Assembly: GCA_029242085.1 (NCBI GenBank)
Contig: JAQWUP010000044.1
Location: 1 to 32,321, forward strand
Direction of reading: 5' to 3'
From: Porticoccaceae bacterium
GTDB lineage: Bacteria > Pseudomonadota > Gammaproteobacteria > Pseudomonadales > Porticoccaceae
Length of the DNA: 32,321 nucleotides
Of this stretch, positions 1 through 7,784 are shown piece by piece. The notes under the pieces were generated by a model, which was given only the letters and a program-made list of their open reading frames with translations, ran no database searches and was not told the DNA's origin. Position 1 is the stretch's first letter, and every line of letters starts with the position of its first letter. The position numbers and the translations under genes are program-made.

Positions 1-786
1 GCTGGGCTAACCATTGCACTAATGGGTTCCGACCTCAGGTTTAACATCTTCAATACAGACAACAATAGTTTGGTGTCTGTAAACCAGCAGCCTATCAGCA
101 TGCAACAACTCAACTTTGCAGCACAGCGGCTCACCGGGGCCTCTGCCGATAGTCTTGATGCCGAACAGAAAAATACCATCATTAAATTACTCATCGATGA
201 AGAAGTATTATTACAACGGGCTGAATCACTGGACATTGCCCATTCAGACCCCGGCATTCGCAAGGCGCTGGCGCGAGCGGTGATCAATCAGACAGCTGAC
301 GATTTTTTAACGCAAACCATTGCGCCTCAGCAACTGCAGGATTTTTACCTTGAGCATAAGACCCTATTCGCCCAACCAGAGCGCATTCAATTGCAGGTCT
401 ACAAGTTTGCGGAACTCGCTATGGCACAACAGGCCATTGCATCTAATCAGTCCCTGACCGATCAGGGGTCAGTGCTGCCGCCATCAGCACTGCCCATCCA
501 TATGCTGCGGCGCTATCTGGGAAACAGCTTAACGGACATTGCCCTAACCCTTGAAGCAGGAGAGAAAAGTCAGCCTATCTCACAGACCGATGCTGTCTAT
601 GTTTTGAATATTATCGATAGACAACCTCAACAACTTAGGCCATTTGAGCAGATAAGCTCTCAGGTGGAAGCCGAGTACAGGCGCCGCGGTCGCGATACTG
701 CCCTGCAAACGCAGCTAGCGGCTCTGCGCCAACAGGCTAAAATTATCATCAATCACAGGCAGCGTTTAGAGGTTGGTGATGAATAG
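1..786 (+). CDS. SurA/PpiC-like peptidyl-prolyl isomerase, membrane anchored (5' end missing)
   Basis: The reading frame is open to the window edge, so the true start lies upstream. The first visible codons encode a hydrophobic stretch (AGLTIALMG) that looks like the end of a membrane anchor, so the internal ATG at 22 is unlikely to be the start. A SurA_N-like helical region follows, with SVNQQPI and the LIDEEVLLQ motif. The C-terminal part has the layout of a PpiC/rotamase_2 domain: a conserved segment around TLEAGEKSQPISQTDAVYVL, then a helical tail. Such proteins act as periplasmic folding helpers for exported or membrane proteins. The gene overlaps the next one by 8 bases (ATGAATAG), so the two are probably translationally coupled. 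The parvulin core looks divergent, so isomerase activity is not assured; a pure chaperone role is possible. Confidence 0.75.
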   Translation, partial: AGLTIALMGSDLRFNIFNTDNNSLVSVNQQPISMQQLNFAAQRLTGASADSLDAEQKNTIIKLLIDEEVLLQRAESLDIAHSDPGIRKALARAVINQTADDFLTQTIAPQQLQDFYLEHKTLFAQPERIQLQVYKFAELAMAQQAIASNQSLTDQGSVLPPSALPIHMLRRYLGNSLTDIALTLEAGEKSQPISQTDAVYVLNIIDRQPQQLRPFEQISSQVEAEYRRRGRDTALQTQLAALRQQAKIIINHRQRLEVGDE

Positions 787-1240
787 CATTGGAAATCAGC
801 AATCACTCAGAATTTTGGCCGTCGGCGCGCTGCTGGGTATCCTCTTGGGCGCACTCAATATCAGTGGCTGGATAACCCCAAGTCAACCACTCAGTGAGAC
901 ATCCATTGCCTCTGTAAACAGTACCCAGATTCGTTTACTGGAATACCAAAGGGCGATTAATATGCTCGCCAGTGATAAGCGCAGTGCCATTACCGAACAG
1001 GACCGCGATCTGGTATTGCAGCGTCTAATTGATGAAGAGCTACTGGTCCAGCATGGTATTGACTCGGGGTTAATACGCTCCGATTTAACCGTCCGCGGCA
1101 TGGCGTTGCAGTCCGTTCTGGCTGGAATAATGGTCGAGATAAAAGCTGGCAATAACCAGCAAGGAACACTGGAAGACTATGTAAACAGCTTAAAACGGTC
1201 CGCCGATATTGAATGGTCTGCAAGTTGGGAACAGCCATGA
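779..1240 (+). CDS. Short SurA_N-like membrane-anchored protein, paralogue of the preceding gene without a PPIase domain
   Basis: A protein of about 153 residues. The ATG at 779 is preferred over in-frame TTG (773) and GTG (776) because it overlaps the upstream stop. It has an N-terminal membrane segment (LAVGALLGILLGALNISGW), then a helical domain resembling that of the previous gene: both have a short SVN-containing strand followed by LIDEE(V/L)L(L/V)Q. It ends where the upstream protein would enter its isomerase domain, so it looks like a chaperone-domain-only paralogue rather than an enzyme. Its stop codon overlaps the ATG of the HupE-like gene (ATGA), implying coupled translation and possibly a joint job in assembling the membrane protein encoded next. 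That role is inference. It is not a frameshifted fragment of the first gene, since each has its own anchor region. Confidence 0.7.
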   Translation: MNSIGNQQSLRILAVGALLGILLGALNISGWITPSQPLSETSIASVNSTQIRLLEYQRAINMLASDKRSAITEQDRDLVLQRLIDEELLVQHGIDSGLIRSDLTVRGMALQSVLAGIMVEIKAGNNQQGTLEDYVNSLKRSADIEWSASWEQP

Positions 1241-2463
1241 CCAGATCAAAAGCTACAGCGACCAGTTTTATACTATACCTAATGCTGCTGAGCCTCGATA
1301 GCAGTGCCCACAACCGCAGCCAGTCTTTTTCTGCATGGACCTTCGATGGGCAACAGGTCGATATGGTTTTCACTGTCAAAGCGCGGGAGGCAACCCGGCT
1401 GATGGCTGTGGCGCAACTACCCGCGGAAACCGCTTTACTCCGCCACTTGCAAAGTAATATTTATATTCAGGCAAATTCTCTACCCTGCCCACTTTATGGC
1501 AAGGGGAAAATACTACCAGCTACCTCTGGTTATCTGCGTGCCAATCTCAAATTTATCTGCGAGCCAATCCTGGGCAATGTAAAACATGATATTCGCCTAG
1601 ATAGCTTCTTCGACAGCGTACCCTCTCATATTCACTACGCCCGCATCGCCATCAATCCGCACACCTCCATTGAGTATCTGTACACCGATGCTCAGCGCAG
1701 CCACCAACTAAATCAGCGGCAGCTACTCAGTACAAACAGCCTCTCTCGCACAGTCGGTCAGTACACTAGTCTGGGCGTGGCGCATATTTTTGGCGGTATC
1801 GACCATATCGCCTTTCTGCTGGCGCTACTGCTTTTGCTGCGCGGCTTGCGCGACATAGTATGGATGGTCACCGGCTTTACACTGGGCCATAGCATTACTC
1901 TAAGTCTGTCAGTGCTGGGCGTTGTAACGCCGAATATAGCCGCAGTGGAAGCCATTATTGGTTTTACCATCGCGCTGGTCGCAGCGGAAAATATCGGCGC
2001 CAAAGTATCAGCCAATCACCAGATTGCCATGGTATTTGTCGCTGGCCTATTCGCCATGTTACTGACCGCGATGATCTGGGACATTGGTTTGGCGGCACTG
2101 AGCTGTGCCGGATTAATTATTTTTACCCTGGCCTACCTGCCCCATTCCAAAGATCGACAAAATGCAATTGCCATGCGCCCAGTATTGAGTCTGATATTTG
2201 GTTTAATTCATGGCTTTGGCTTTGCTCAGGTACTCACTGAGATAGGACTGCCCAGCAATCAGCTATGGCCAGCTTTGTTCGGCTTTAATCTGGGTGTCGA
2301 ACTAGGACAGCTTATTATCGTAGCTCTGGCCTGGTTGGCTGTAAATTGGCTACCCAAATTTATCAGAGCAAAAAAGTCTGCTGTCGTTTTGGATATTGCA
2401 TCGGCCCTACTCTGCAGTTTGGGTCTGTATTGGTTTATTGCCCGCAGTTATGGGGTTGCTTAA
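1237..2463 (+). CDS. HupE/UreJ-type multi-pass membrane protein
   Basis: A 408-residue protein. The ATG at 1237, overlapping the previous stop as ATGA, gives a clean signal peptide ending near SLDSSA-H; the in-frame ATG at 1213 would bury it. Residues about 25-165 form an exported domain with two cysteines (about C84 and C108), possibly a disulfide. The rest is hydrophobic with several membrane helices and the HupE/UreJ signature: AHIFGGIDH (about 182-190), GFTLGHSITLS (213-223) and GLIHGFGFA (322-330). HupE/UreJ proteins are linked to nickel or cobalt uptake, and the conserved His/Asp motifs suit metal binding. No hydrogenase or urease gene lies nearby, so the substrate here is unknown. It sits in an operon with PpiC-like genes upstream and a DUF3604 protein downstream. 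Confidence 0.8.
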   Translation: MTRSKATATSFILYLMLLSLDSSAHNRSQSFSAWTFDGQQVDMVFTVKAREATRLMAVAQLPAETALLRHLQSNIYIQANSLPCPLYGKGKILPATSGYLRANLKFICEPILGNVKHDIRLDSFFDSVPSHIHYARIAINPHTSIEYLYTDAQRSHQLNQRQLLSTNSLSRTVGQYTSLGVAHIFGGIDHIAFLLALLLLLRGLRDIVWMVTGFTLGHSITLSLSVLGVVTPNIAAVEAIIGFTIALVAAENIGAKVSANHQIAMVFVAGLFAMLLTAMIWDIGLAALSCAGLIIFTLAYLPHSKDRQNAIAMRPVLSLIFGLIHGFGFAQVLTEIGLPSNQLWPALFGFNLGVELGQLIIVALAWLAVNWLPKFIRAKKSAVVLDIASALLCSLGLYWFIARSYGVA

Positions 2464-2499
2464 AATGAGACTAAAAAAAATATTAAGAGGGGTCACAAA

Positions 2500-4800
2500 A
2501 TGTTGAAACGGATAGTAATCAGTCTATTCAGCCTGACACTGGTCTTGGCTATAGTTTTTACTGGCCATGCACCAGAGCCAGTCTACAAACTATTTCCAGG
2601 CTATTTTGCCGACCCCAACAATGCCTGGCATGAATCACCTCTGGTGTTCGGTACCGTCACAGAGGCAAGGCTGCCCGAAGCGGTGATCGAAGACCGCAGC
2701 AATCGCCAGGCCAGGGCTCGAAGCCTGCAATCTGTAGATCAGGACCGGCAGATACTCTTTGGTGACACCCATGTGCACACTACTAATTCAGCAGATGCGT
2801 TTATGTACAGCCTGCCCATGATGCACGGTGCCTCTGGCGCCTACCCCCCAGCCTATGCCTGTGACTATGCGCGCTTTGTTTCACAGCTCGACTTTTACTT
2901 TCTTACCGATCATGCCGAGAGCTTTACCTACAGGCAATGGCGCGATGGTATCGATTCGGTGCAGCAGTGCAACCGTCTAGCGGGCGACCCACAGAACCCG
3001 GATATTGCCGCCTTTATCGGTTGGGAATGGACCCAGGTTGGACAGGTTGCCGAAAATCACTACGGTCACCACAATGTGTTATTTAAAGACGATACCCCAG
3101 AGATGCTGCCCAGCCACCCGATTGCCGCTGTCGGCATGGGCGTGGCCACCATTGCCGCGCGTTCGGCAGAGGGTAAACAATCGTCGCTGCTGCGTCTGAT
3201 TGATCCCCGTCACCGCGGTTACTACGCAGCCTACAATAACTGGGTTGAGCAAATGGCCGCGACACCAGCCTGCGACCCAACAGTGCCAAGTCCAGATCTG
3301 CCCGCCGACTGCTATGAAAGTGCAGCAACCCCCGGTGAGTTATTTAACAAATTAGATCAATGGGGCTTCGATAATATCGTGATTCCCCATGGCACCAGCT
3401 GGGGCTTCTACACACCGCCCAATGCCAACTGGTCTCACCAGCTAAACGCCGCGAATAGCGACGAGCAAAAAACCAGACTTATCGAAGTCTATTCTGGCCA
3501 CGGTAACTCCGAGGGCTTTCGCGATTTTAGCGTGCGGCGCAAAGATGATGCCGGTCTCTGGTACTGCCCCCAGCCCCAGGCTAACTACCTGCCCTCCTGT
3601 TGGCAGGCCGGAGAAATTATTCGCGATCGCTGTCTGGCTACAGGTATGGATACCGCGGAATGTGAAACTCGAGCCATCGAGGCGCGACATAATTTTGTAC
3701 AGGTTGATACGGTTTATGCCTTTATGACCGTGCCCGGCAGCACCCCTGAAGAATGGTTGGATTCTGGTCAGGCGCGAGACATATATCTGCCCGCATTTAA
3801 CTACCGACCACAGAAATCTGTGCAATATGGTTTAGCCATGCAGAATCATGAGGATCCACAGAATCCGCAGCGCTATCGCTGGGGTTTTGTCGCGTCTACC
3901 GACACCCATTCTGCCCGCGCTGGCCATGGCTTTAAGCAGGAGCAGCGCACCAACACCACAGATTCAACAGGCCCTCGAGATCAATTTTGGAATGATGTAT
4001 TTGCCAGTACCGCAGAGATCACCAAGGCCGCGCCTCAGTCCCTGCGCGCAGATCAAATTGATCCCGTGGCGGCGAAGATCTATGCCTCAGAATTTGAGCG
4101 TACCACTTCGTTTTTAAATACTGGTGGACTAGCCGCCGTGCATTCACGGGGCCGCAGTCGCGAAGCCATCTGGGACGCGATGAAACGTCGGGAAACCTAT
4201 GGCACCAGTGGCCACCGCATACTGCTGTGGTTCAATCTATTGCAAGATGACAATGAGTTACCCATGGGCAGCGCCGTCGCCCAGAATAGTAATCCGCGTT
4301 TCCGCGCCAAGGTAGTCGGTTCATTTAAACAGCTGCCGGGCTGCCCCGAGTATGTGGTGGAAACATTGGACGCAAGACATCTCGAAAAAATGTCCTTGGG
4401 GGAGTGTTACAACCCCTCGGATGAACGCTATCTGATTGAGCGCATTGAAGTCATTAAAATTCGCCCACAGGCATTTAGTAGCGAAAACATAATTCCGTTG
4501 ATCGAAGATAGCTGGCGCAGCTTTGACTGTGAGCCTTCACCAGAGGGCTGTACCGTCGAATTTGAAGATCCGGATTTTGCCGCAGATGGCCGCGATGCTC
4601 TGTACTACATTCGCGCACTGGAAGAACCTGTGGCTACCATTAATGGTGACAATCTGCGTACGACCTTTGATAGCAATGGCAAAGCCATTAACACTGACCC
4701 CTGCTTTGGCGACTTTAGAACAGCCGAACAAGACGACTGCCAAAATCCCGGCAGCCAGAGAGCCTGGTCTTCGCCGATTTTTGTCGACTATAAAAAATAA
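2500..4800 (+). CDS. DUF3604 family protein with PHP-like metal-binding motifs
   Basis: A 766-residue protein with an AGAGGGG ribosome site ahead of the ATG and an N-terminal signal/anchor helix (residues about 4-22), so it is exported. It has the DUF3604 hallmarks: GDTHVHT at 88-94, TDHAE at 136-140, GWEW near 174-177, a His-rich HYGHHN segment near 187-192, and a distal ASTDTHSARAG segment. The HxH, DH and distal D-H arrangement is typical of PHP-type metallohydrolases (two or three divalent metals), so a periplasmic hydrolase, perhaps a phosphoesterase, is inferred. Several cysteines in the second half could form disulfides. It follows the HupE-like gene after 36 bases; if that protein moves metal, it could supply this enzyme, which is speculation. 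No substrate can be read from the sequence. Confidence 0.85.
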   Translation: MLKRIVISLFSLTLVLAIVFTGHAPEPVYKLFPGYFADPNNAWHESPLVFGTVTEARLPEAVIEDRSNRQARARSLQSVDQDRQILFGDTHVHTTNSADAFMYSLPMMHGASGAYPPAYACDYARFVSQLDFYFLTDHAESFTYRQWRDGIDSVQQCNRLAGDPQNPDIAAFIGWEWTQVGQVAENHYGHHNVLFKDDTPEMLPSHPIAAVGMGVATIAARSAEGKQSSLLRLIDPRHRGYYAAYNNWVEQMAATPACDPTVPSPDLPADCYESAATPGELFNKLDQWGFDNIVIPHGTSWGFYTPPNANWSHQLNAANSDEQKTRLIEVYSGHGNSEGFRDFSVRRKDDAGLWYCPQPQANYLPSCWQAGEIIRDRCLATGMDTAECETRAIEARHNFVQVDTVYAFMTVPGSTPEEWLDSGQARDIYLPAFNYRPQKSVQYGLAMQNHEDPQNPQRYRWGFVASTDTHSARAGHGFKQEQRTNTTDSTGPRDQFWNDVFASTAEITKAAPQSLRADQIDPVAAKIYASEFERTTSFLNTGGLAAVHSRGRSREAIWDAMKRRETYGTSGHRILLWFNLLQDDNELPMGSAVAQNSNPRFRAKVVGSFKQLPGCPEYVVETLDARHLEKMSLGECYNPSDERYLIERIEVIKIRPQAFSSENIIPLIEDSWRSFDCEPSPEGCTVEFEDPDFAADGRDALYYIRALEEPVATINGDNLRTTFDSNGKAINTDPCFGDFRTAEQDDCQNPGSQRAWSSPIFVDYKK

Positions 4801-4817
4801 TAAAAAAGGACAGTAAC

Positions 4818-5615
4818 ATGAGTAATAAAACTGCATTGGTAACCGGCGCCTCTGATGGAATAGGCCTTGAATTTTGTAAAATTTTAGCCGCCAAAGGTTA
4901 CGATATTATTTTGGTGGCGCGACGCAAAGCCAAACTTAATGAAGTGGCCAAGAGTCTCTCAAAACAGCATAAAAATATTAGCTGCACAGTCATTAGTAGC
5001 GATCTTTCTAAGCAACAAGCAGCCCAAAAACTGTTTGCTGCCACGGTTGCAAAAGACCTGCAGGTAGATCTTTTAATTAACAATGCCGGGCTTTTACAAA
5101 ACGGCTTTTTTACTGACCTAGACCTGACCACACAAGAAAACATGATCGCCGTCAACATCTCGGCTCTGACTTCGCTAACCCATTTATTTGCCAATGATAT
5201 GGGCTCCAGAGCCGGCGGGCATATTTTGAATGTTGCCTCTCTGGCCGCATGGGCACCGATCCCCAATCAGAATGTCTATGCTGCTACCAAGGCCTATGTG
5301 CTGTCGTTTAGTCAGGCCCTGCACAATGAACTCAAGGCTGCAGGCAACGGCGTCTCTGTGACTGCCCTATGCCCGGGCTACACCGCTACCAAAATGATGG
5401 ATAACCCAGATCAGGGTGCAAAACTATCGGTTCCAGACGGCTTGCTGCAACCGGCGCAGGAAGTGGCAGAACAGGGTATTGCAGCCTGTCTAGCGGGAAA
5501 GCCAACTCTGGTCACAGGTTTTGCTAATCGTGTATCAGCAACTATGACCCATCTTTTTTCAAGGATGACGCTGGCCAATATTGCGGGTAGCTACTATCGC
5601 AAAAACCTGAACTAA
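4818..5615 (+). CDS. Classical short-chain dehydrogenase/reductase
   Basis: A 265-residue protein starting 17 bases after the DUF3604 gene with an AAAAAGGA ribosome site. It shows the Rossmann nucleotide motif TGASDGIG (9-16), NNAG at 88-91, and the catalytic set S141, Y154 and K158 (YAATK). An arginine pair after the second strand (VARRK) suggests NADP preference. It resembles the DltE/YqjQ-like SDR subgroup that reduces 3-oxoacyl or keto lipids, but the substrate cannot be assigned from sequence. With the epimerase-like gene downstream and the glycerolipid-type enzymes at 7785-12571, it could reduce a keto intermediate such as an acyl- or alkyl-dihydroxyacetone derivative; this is inference from position only. 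Confidence 0.9.
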   Translation: MSNKTALVTGASDGIGLEFCKILAAKGYDIILVARRKAKLNEVAKSLSKQHKNISCTVISSDLSKQQAAQKLFAATVAKDLQVDLLINNAGLLQNGFFTDLDLTTQENMIAVNISALTSLTHLFANDMGSRAGGHILNVASLAAWAPIPNQNVYAATKAYVLSFSQALHNELKAAGNGVSVTALCPGYTATKMMDNPDQGAKLSVPDGLLQPAQEVAEQGIAACLAGKPTLVTGFANRVSATMTHLFSRMTLANIAGSYYRKNLN

Positions 5616-5647
5616 ATAATCGGAAAAAACTATAAAAAGAGGTTGTT

Positions 5648-6625
5648 ATGGGCCAGAAAAAACCCAAAAAAGTATTGATCACCGGTGCCAATGGCTTTAT
5701 TGGCAATACATTAATGCACTACTACAAGGCGCAAAAAGTCTCTGTGGTCGGTGTCGATCTCGTCGGTAATAACGATGATATTATGAAAGGTGATATTGGC
5801 AATCCAGAAACCATCAGCCACCTTCTTGAGAGCTGCGATGTGGTTGTCCACACTGCAGCGCTGGTTTCAAATTCGATTGCCGATGCAGATATGTGGCGCG
5901 TCAATGTACTGGCTACCCGCAATCTGATTGCCGCTGCTGAAAAATACAAGGTGCGACGTTTTGTGCAGCTGTCGTCCATTGTTGCCTATGGTAATTCTGC
6001 CTCCGGCGAGCTGGACGAAGACCAACCTGTGCACGCCGATGGCGGTAGCTATGTGCTGACCAAGCTGGCCTCAGAACATACGGTACTGGCCGCTCAGGCC
6101 AACAGCTCACTAGAGCTGGTGATTATTCGTCCCGGTGATGTCTATGGACCGGGCAGCAGACCCTGGGTCATTCTGCCTTTGGAAGCCATAGATAAGCGTC
6201 AGTTTATGCTGCCTGCTAAGGGCGAAGGGTTTTTCCGCCCCGTCTATATTGATGATCTGGTGCGCGGCATTGCGCTGGCGGTGTCCACTAAAGAAGCCAG
6301 CGGTGAAATATTCAACCTGTCCTGTGAAGGTTATATAAGCACCAGAGAATTCTTTAGGCATCACTACCAGTGGAAAAACAAACGCGGGCCATTGCTCGTA
6401 TCGACCAAATTGGCGCTGGTAGCGGCAGCGGCCGCCACCAAAATTGCCAATCTTACTGGTGGTGTCAATGAAGCCTCAACAGCAACAGTTACCCAGCTGT
6501 GCACCAAAAGCTGGTTTAGTATTGCCAAGGCCGAGCGTATTTTGGGCTGGAAGCCTGAGATAGCGTTTGATGAGGGTATTGAACGCTCGAGACAGTGGGC
6601 ACTGGAGCAGGGGCTTATTAAGTAG
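5648..6625 (+). CDS. NAD-dependent epimerase/dehydratase, 3beta-hydroxysteroid-dehydrogenase-like
   Basis: A 325-residue extended SDR, preceded by an AAAGAGG ribosome site. The cofactor motif TGANGFIG is at 12-19, the serine pair QLSS at 107-110, and the active-site Y135/K139 in SYVLTK. A region that varies in substrate specificity follows RPGDVYGPGSRPW. This layout is shared by sugar-nucleotide epimerases and by 3beta-HSD-type enzymes acting on sterols or lipids. No sugar-nucleotide cluster is nearby, so the lipid-type reading is slightly favoured. The stop overlaps the 3' end of the convergent AraC gene by 8 bases, with no terminator between them. It is probably co-transcribed with the SDR at 4818, 32 bases upstream. 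Confidence 0.88.
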   Translation: MGQKKPKKVLITGANGFIGNTLMHYYKAQKVSVVGVDLVGNNDDIMKGDIGNPETISHLLESCDVVVHTAALVSNSIADADMWRVNVLATRNLIAAAEKYKVRRFVQLSSIVAYGNSASGELDEDQPVHADGGSYVLTKLASEHTVLAAQANSSLELVIIRPGDVYGPGSRPWVILPLEAIDKRQFMLPAKGEGFFRPVYIDDLVRGIALAVSTKEASGEIFNLSCEGYISTREFFRHHYQWKNKRGPLLVSTKLALVAAAAATKIANLTGGVNEASTATVTQLCTKSWFSIAKAERILGWKPEIAFDEGIERSRQWALEQGLIK

Positions 6626-7649
6626 CCCGGTAAGAACCCGCGGTGCGTCCGGTCCACTGTTTGAAGCTACGATAAAAAGAGCGCGCCTCGGCATAGCCCA
6701 ATTCATAGGCAATACTGTCTAGGCTCAGTGCTGTATTTTTTAAAAAATACAGCGCTAATTCTAGGCGCAGATCATTGAGTACATCCTGATAATGGGTGCC
6801 CTCTTCCCCTAACTTGCGCTGCAATGTGCGGCTGCTCATACCCAGTTTCTCGGCGATCACCTGACTTGAAGGCGGCTGCTGCTTAAGCATCAGGCGCAGT
6901 ATATTTTTAACCTGATTGGCCACACTTTGGTGCTTATCAAGGCCTGCCAATAATTCAGTCGCATGTTCCAGTAAGGTCTGCAAAATCTGTTCATTGGCCT
7001 GAGGCAATGGCATATCCAATACAGCTTCACGAACACGAATACCACTGGCGGGCTGATCAAATAAAACCTCGCAGCCAAATAGCCTTATATAGTCGTCTAA
7101 AAGCGTCGCATCCTCGGGGGCAGAATGCTCAAACCAAACCCCATCCCAATCATCAAAATTGAGAAACTTACGTGCATAGGAAACCCAGGAGCCCAGCACA
7201 TTTTCAACCTCGTGACGCCTTACCTCCGGGTCACTAAAGGCACAGGCCCAACGCTGCAGTGCATAACCATCGGCCACTTCAATAGAGGTGACTCCCATGT
7301 CGCCGACAATTTTTTCGTAAATGGGAATCTTGGCCTGAATCATACGCAGGGTTGAACAATTCATCGATATATAGCCGAGCACCGAATAGGATGCGGCTTC
7401 AACAAAACGCGCCGAATGCAGGCCAAAACAGGGATCATTGCTCGCCGGAATAAGTAGCCCTAAAAAGCGTTCCATGGCAGCACCTTCAATATGCTTATTA
7501 TTGTTTTCCAATAACAGAGGATCAATGCCCGCAGCCACCAGCAGCGGCCTGTAGTCTACCCCACAAGACTGAGCAGATTTTAAGTACTGGGTTACCGCTG
7601 GCACAGAGGCCAGACCAGTGTTCACAGCGTTGTTTAGGGTTTCATCCAT
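6618..7649 (-). CDS. AraC-family transcriptional regulator (arabinose-binding-domain/OruR type)
   Basis: A 343-residue protein. The C-terminal 100 residues carry two helix-turn-helix units (SSQVIAEKLGMSSRTLQRKL and LSLDSIAYELGYAEARSFYR) followed by the usual FKQWTGRTAGSYR end. The long N-terminal part fits the arabinose-binding-like domain (PF12625) found in OruR/ArgR-type AraC regulators, which often sense lipids, amino acids or quorum-type ligands. It is transcribed away from the FAD-oxidase/GlpD/FGGY operon and shares a 135-base promoter region with it, so it is the obvious local activator. Its ligand is unknown; an ether lipid or polyol is conceivable. Confidence 0.9.
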   Translation of the reverse strand: MDETLNNAVNTGLASVPAVTQYLKSAQSCGVDYRPLLVAAGIDPLLLENNNKHIEGAAMERFLGLLIPASNDPCFGLHSARFVEAASYSVLGYISMNCSTLRMIQAKIPIYEKIVGDMGVTSIEVADGYALQRWACAFSDPEVRRHEVENVLGSWVSYARKFLNFDDWDGVWFEHSAPEDATLLDDYIRLFGCEVLFDQPASGIRVREAVLDMPLPQANEQILQTLLEHATELLAGLDKHQSVANQVKNILRLMLKQQPPSSQVIAEKLGMSSRTLQRKLGEEGTHYQDVLNDLRLELALYFLKNTALSLDSIAYELGYAEARSFYRSFKQWTGRTAGSYRAT

Positions 7650-7760
7650 AACATATACAGCAGTCGGGCTGCTGGCCGAAATAGTGATTCAATTGTCCAG
7701 TCATGACAGTGAATATTTTTACCTGTACATTAGTATAACGATGATTAGTTAATCCAAACA

Positions 7761-7766
7761 TATAAT
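7761..7766 (+). promoter_or_regulatory. Candidate -10 element (TATAAT) for the FAD-oxidase operon
   Basis: A perfect TATAAT lies 18 bases before the ATG at 7785, in the 135-base gap shared with the divergent AraC gene. No good -35 box lies 16-18 bases upstream (sequence there is AACGATG-like), which fits an activator-dependent promoter. The same gap holds a short palindrome GTCATGAC (near 7700) and two AACATATA copies (near 7650 and 7757) that might be operator sites. The resulting leader would be very short. Confidence 0.3.
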
Positions 7767-7784
7767 TTTAATAAGGGGATAAGC

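Noticed and set aside
1213-1236. Upstream ATG for the HupE-like gene
   Set aside because: It adds eight residues ahead of a clean signal peptide, while ATG 1237 overlaps the upstream stop in the usual coupled form.
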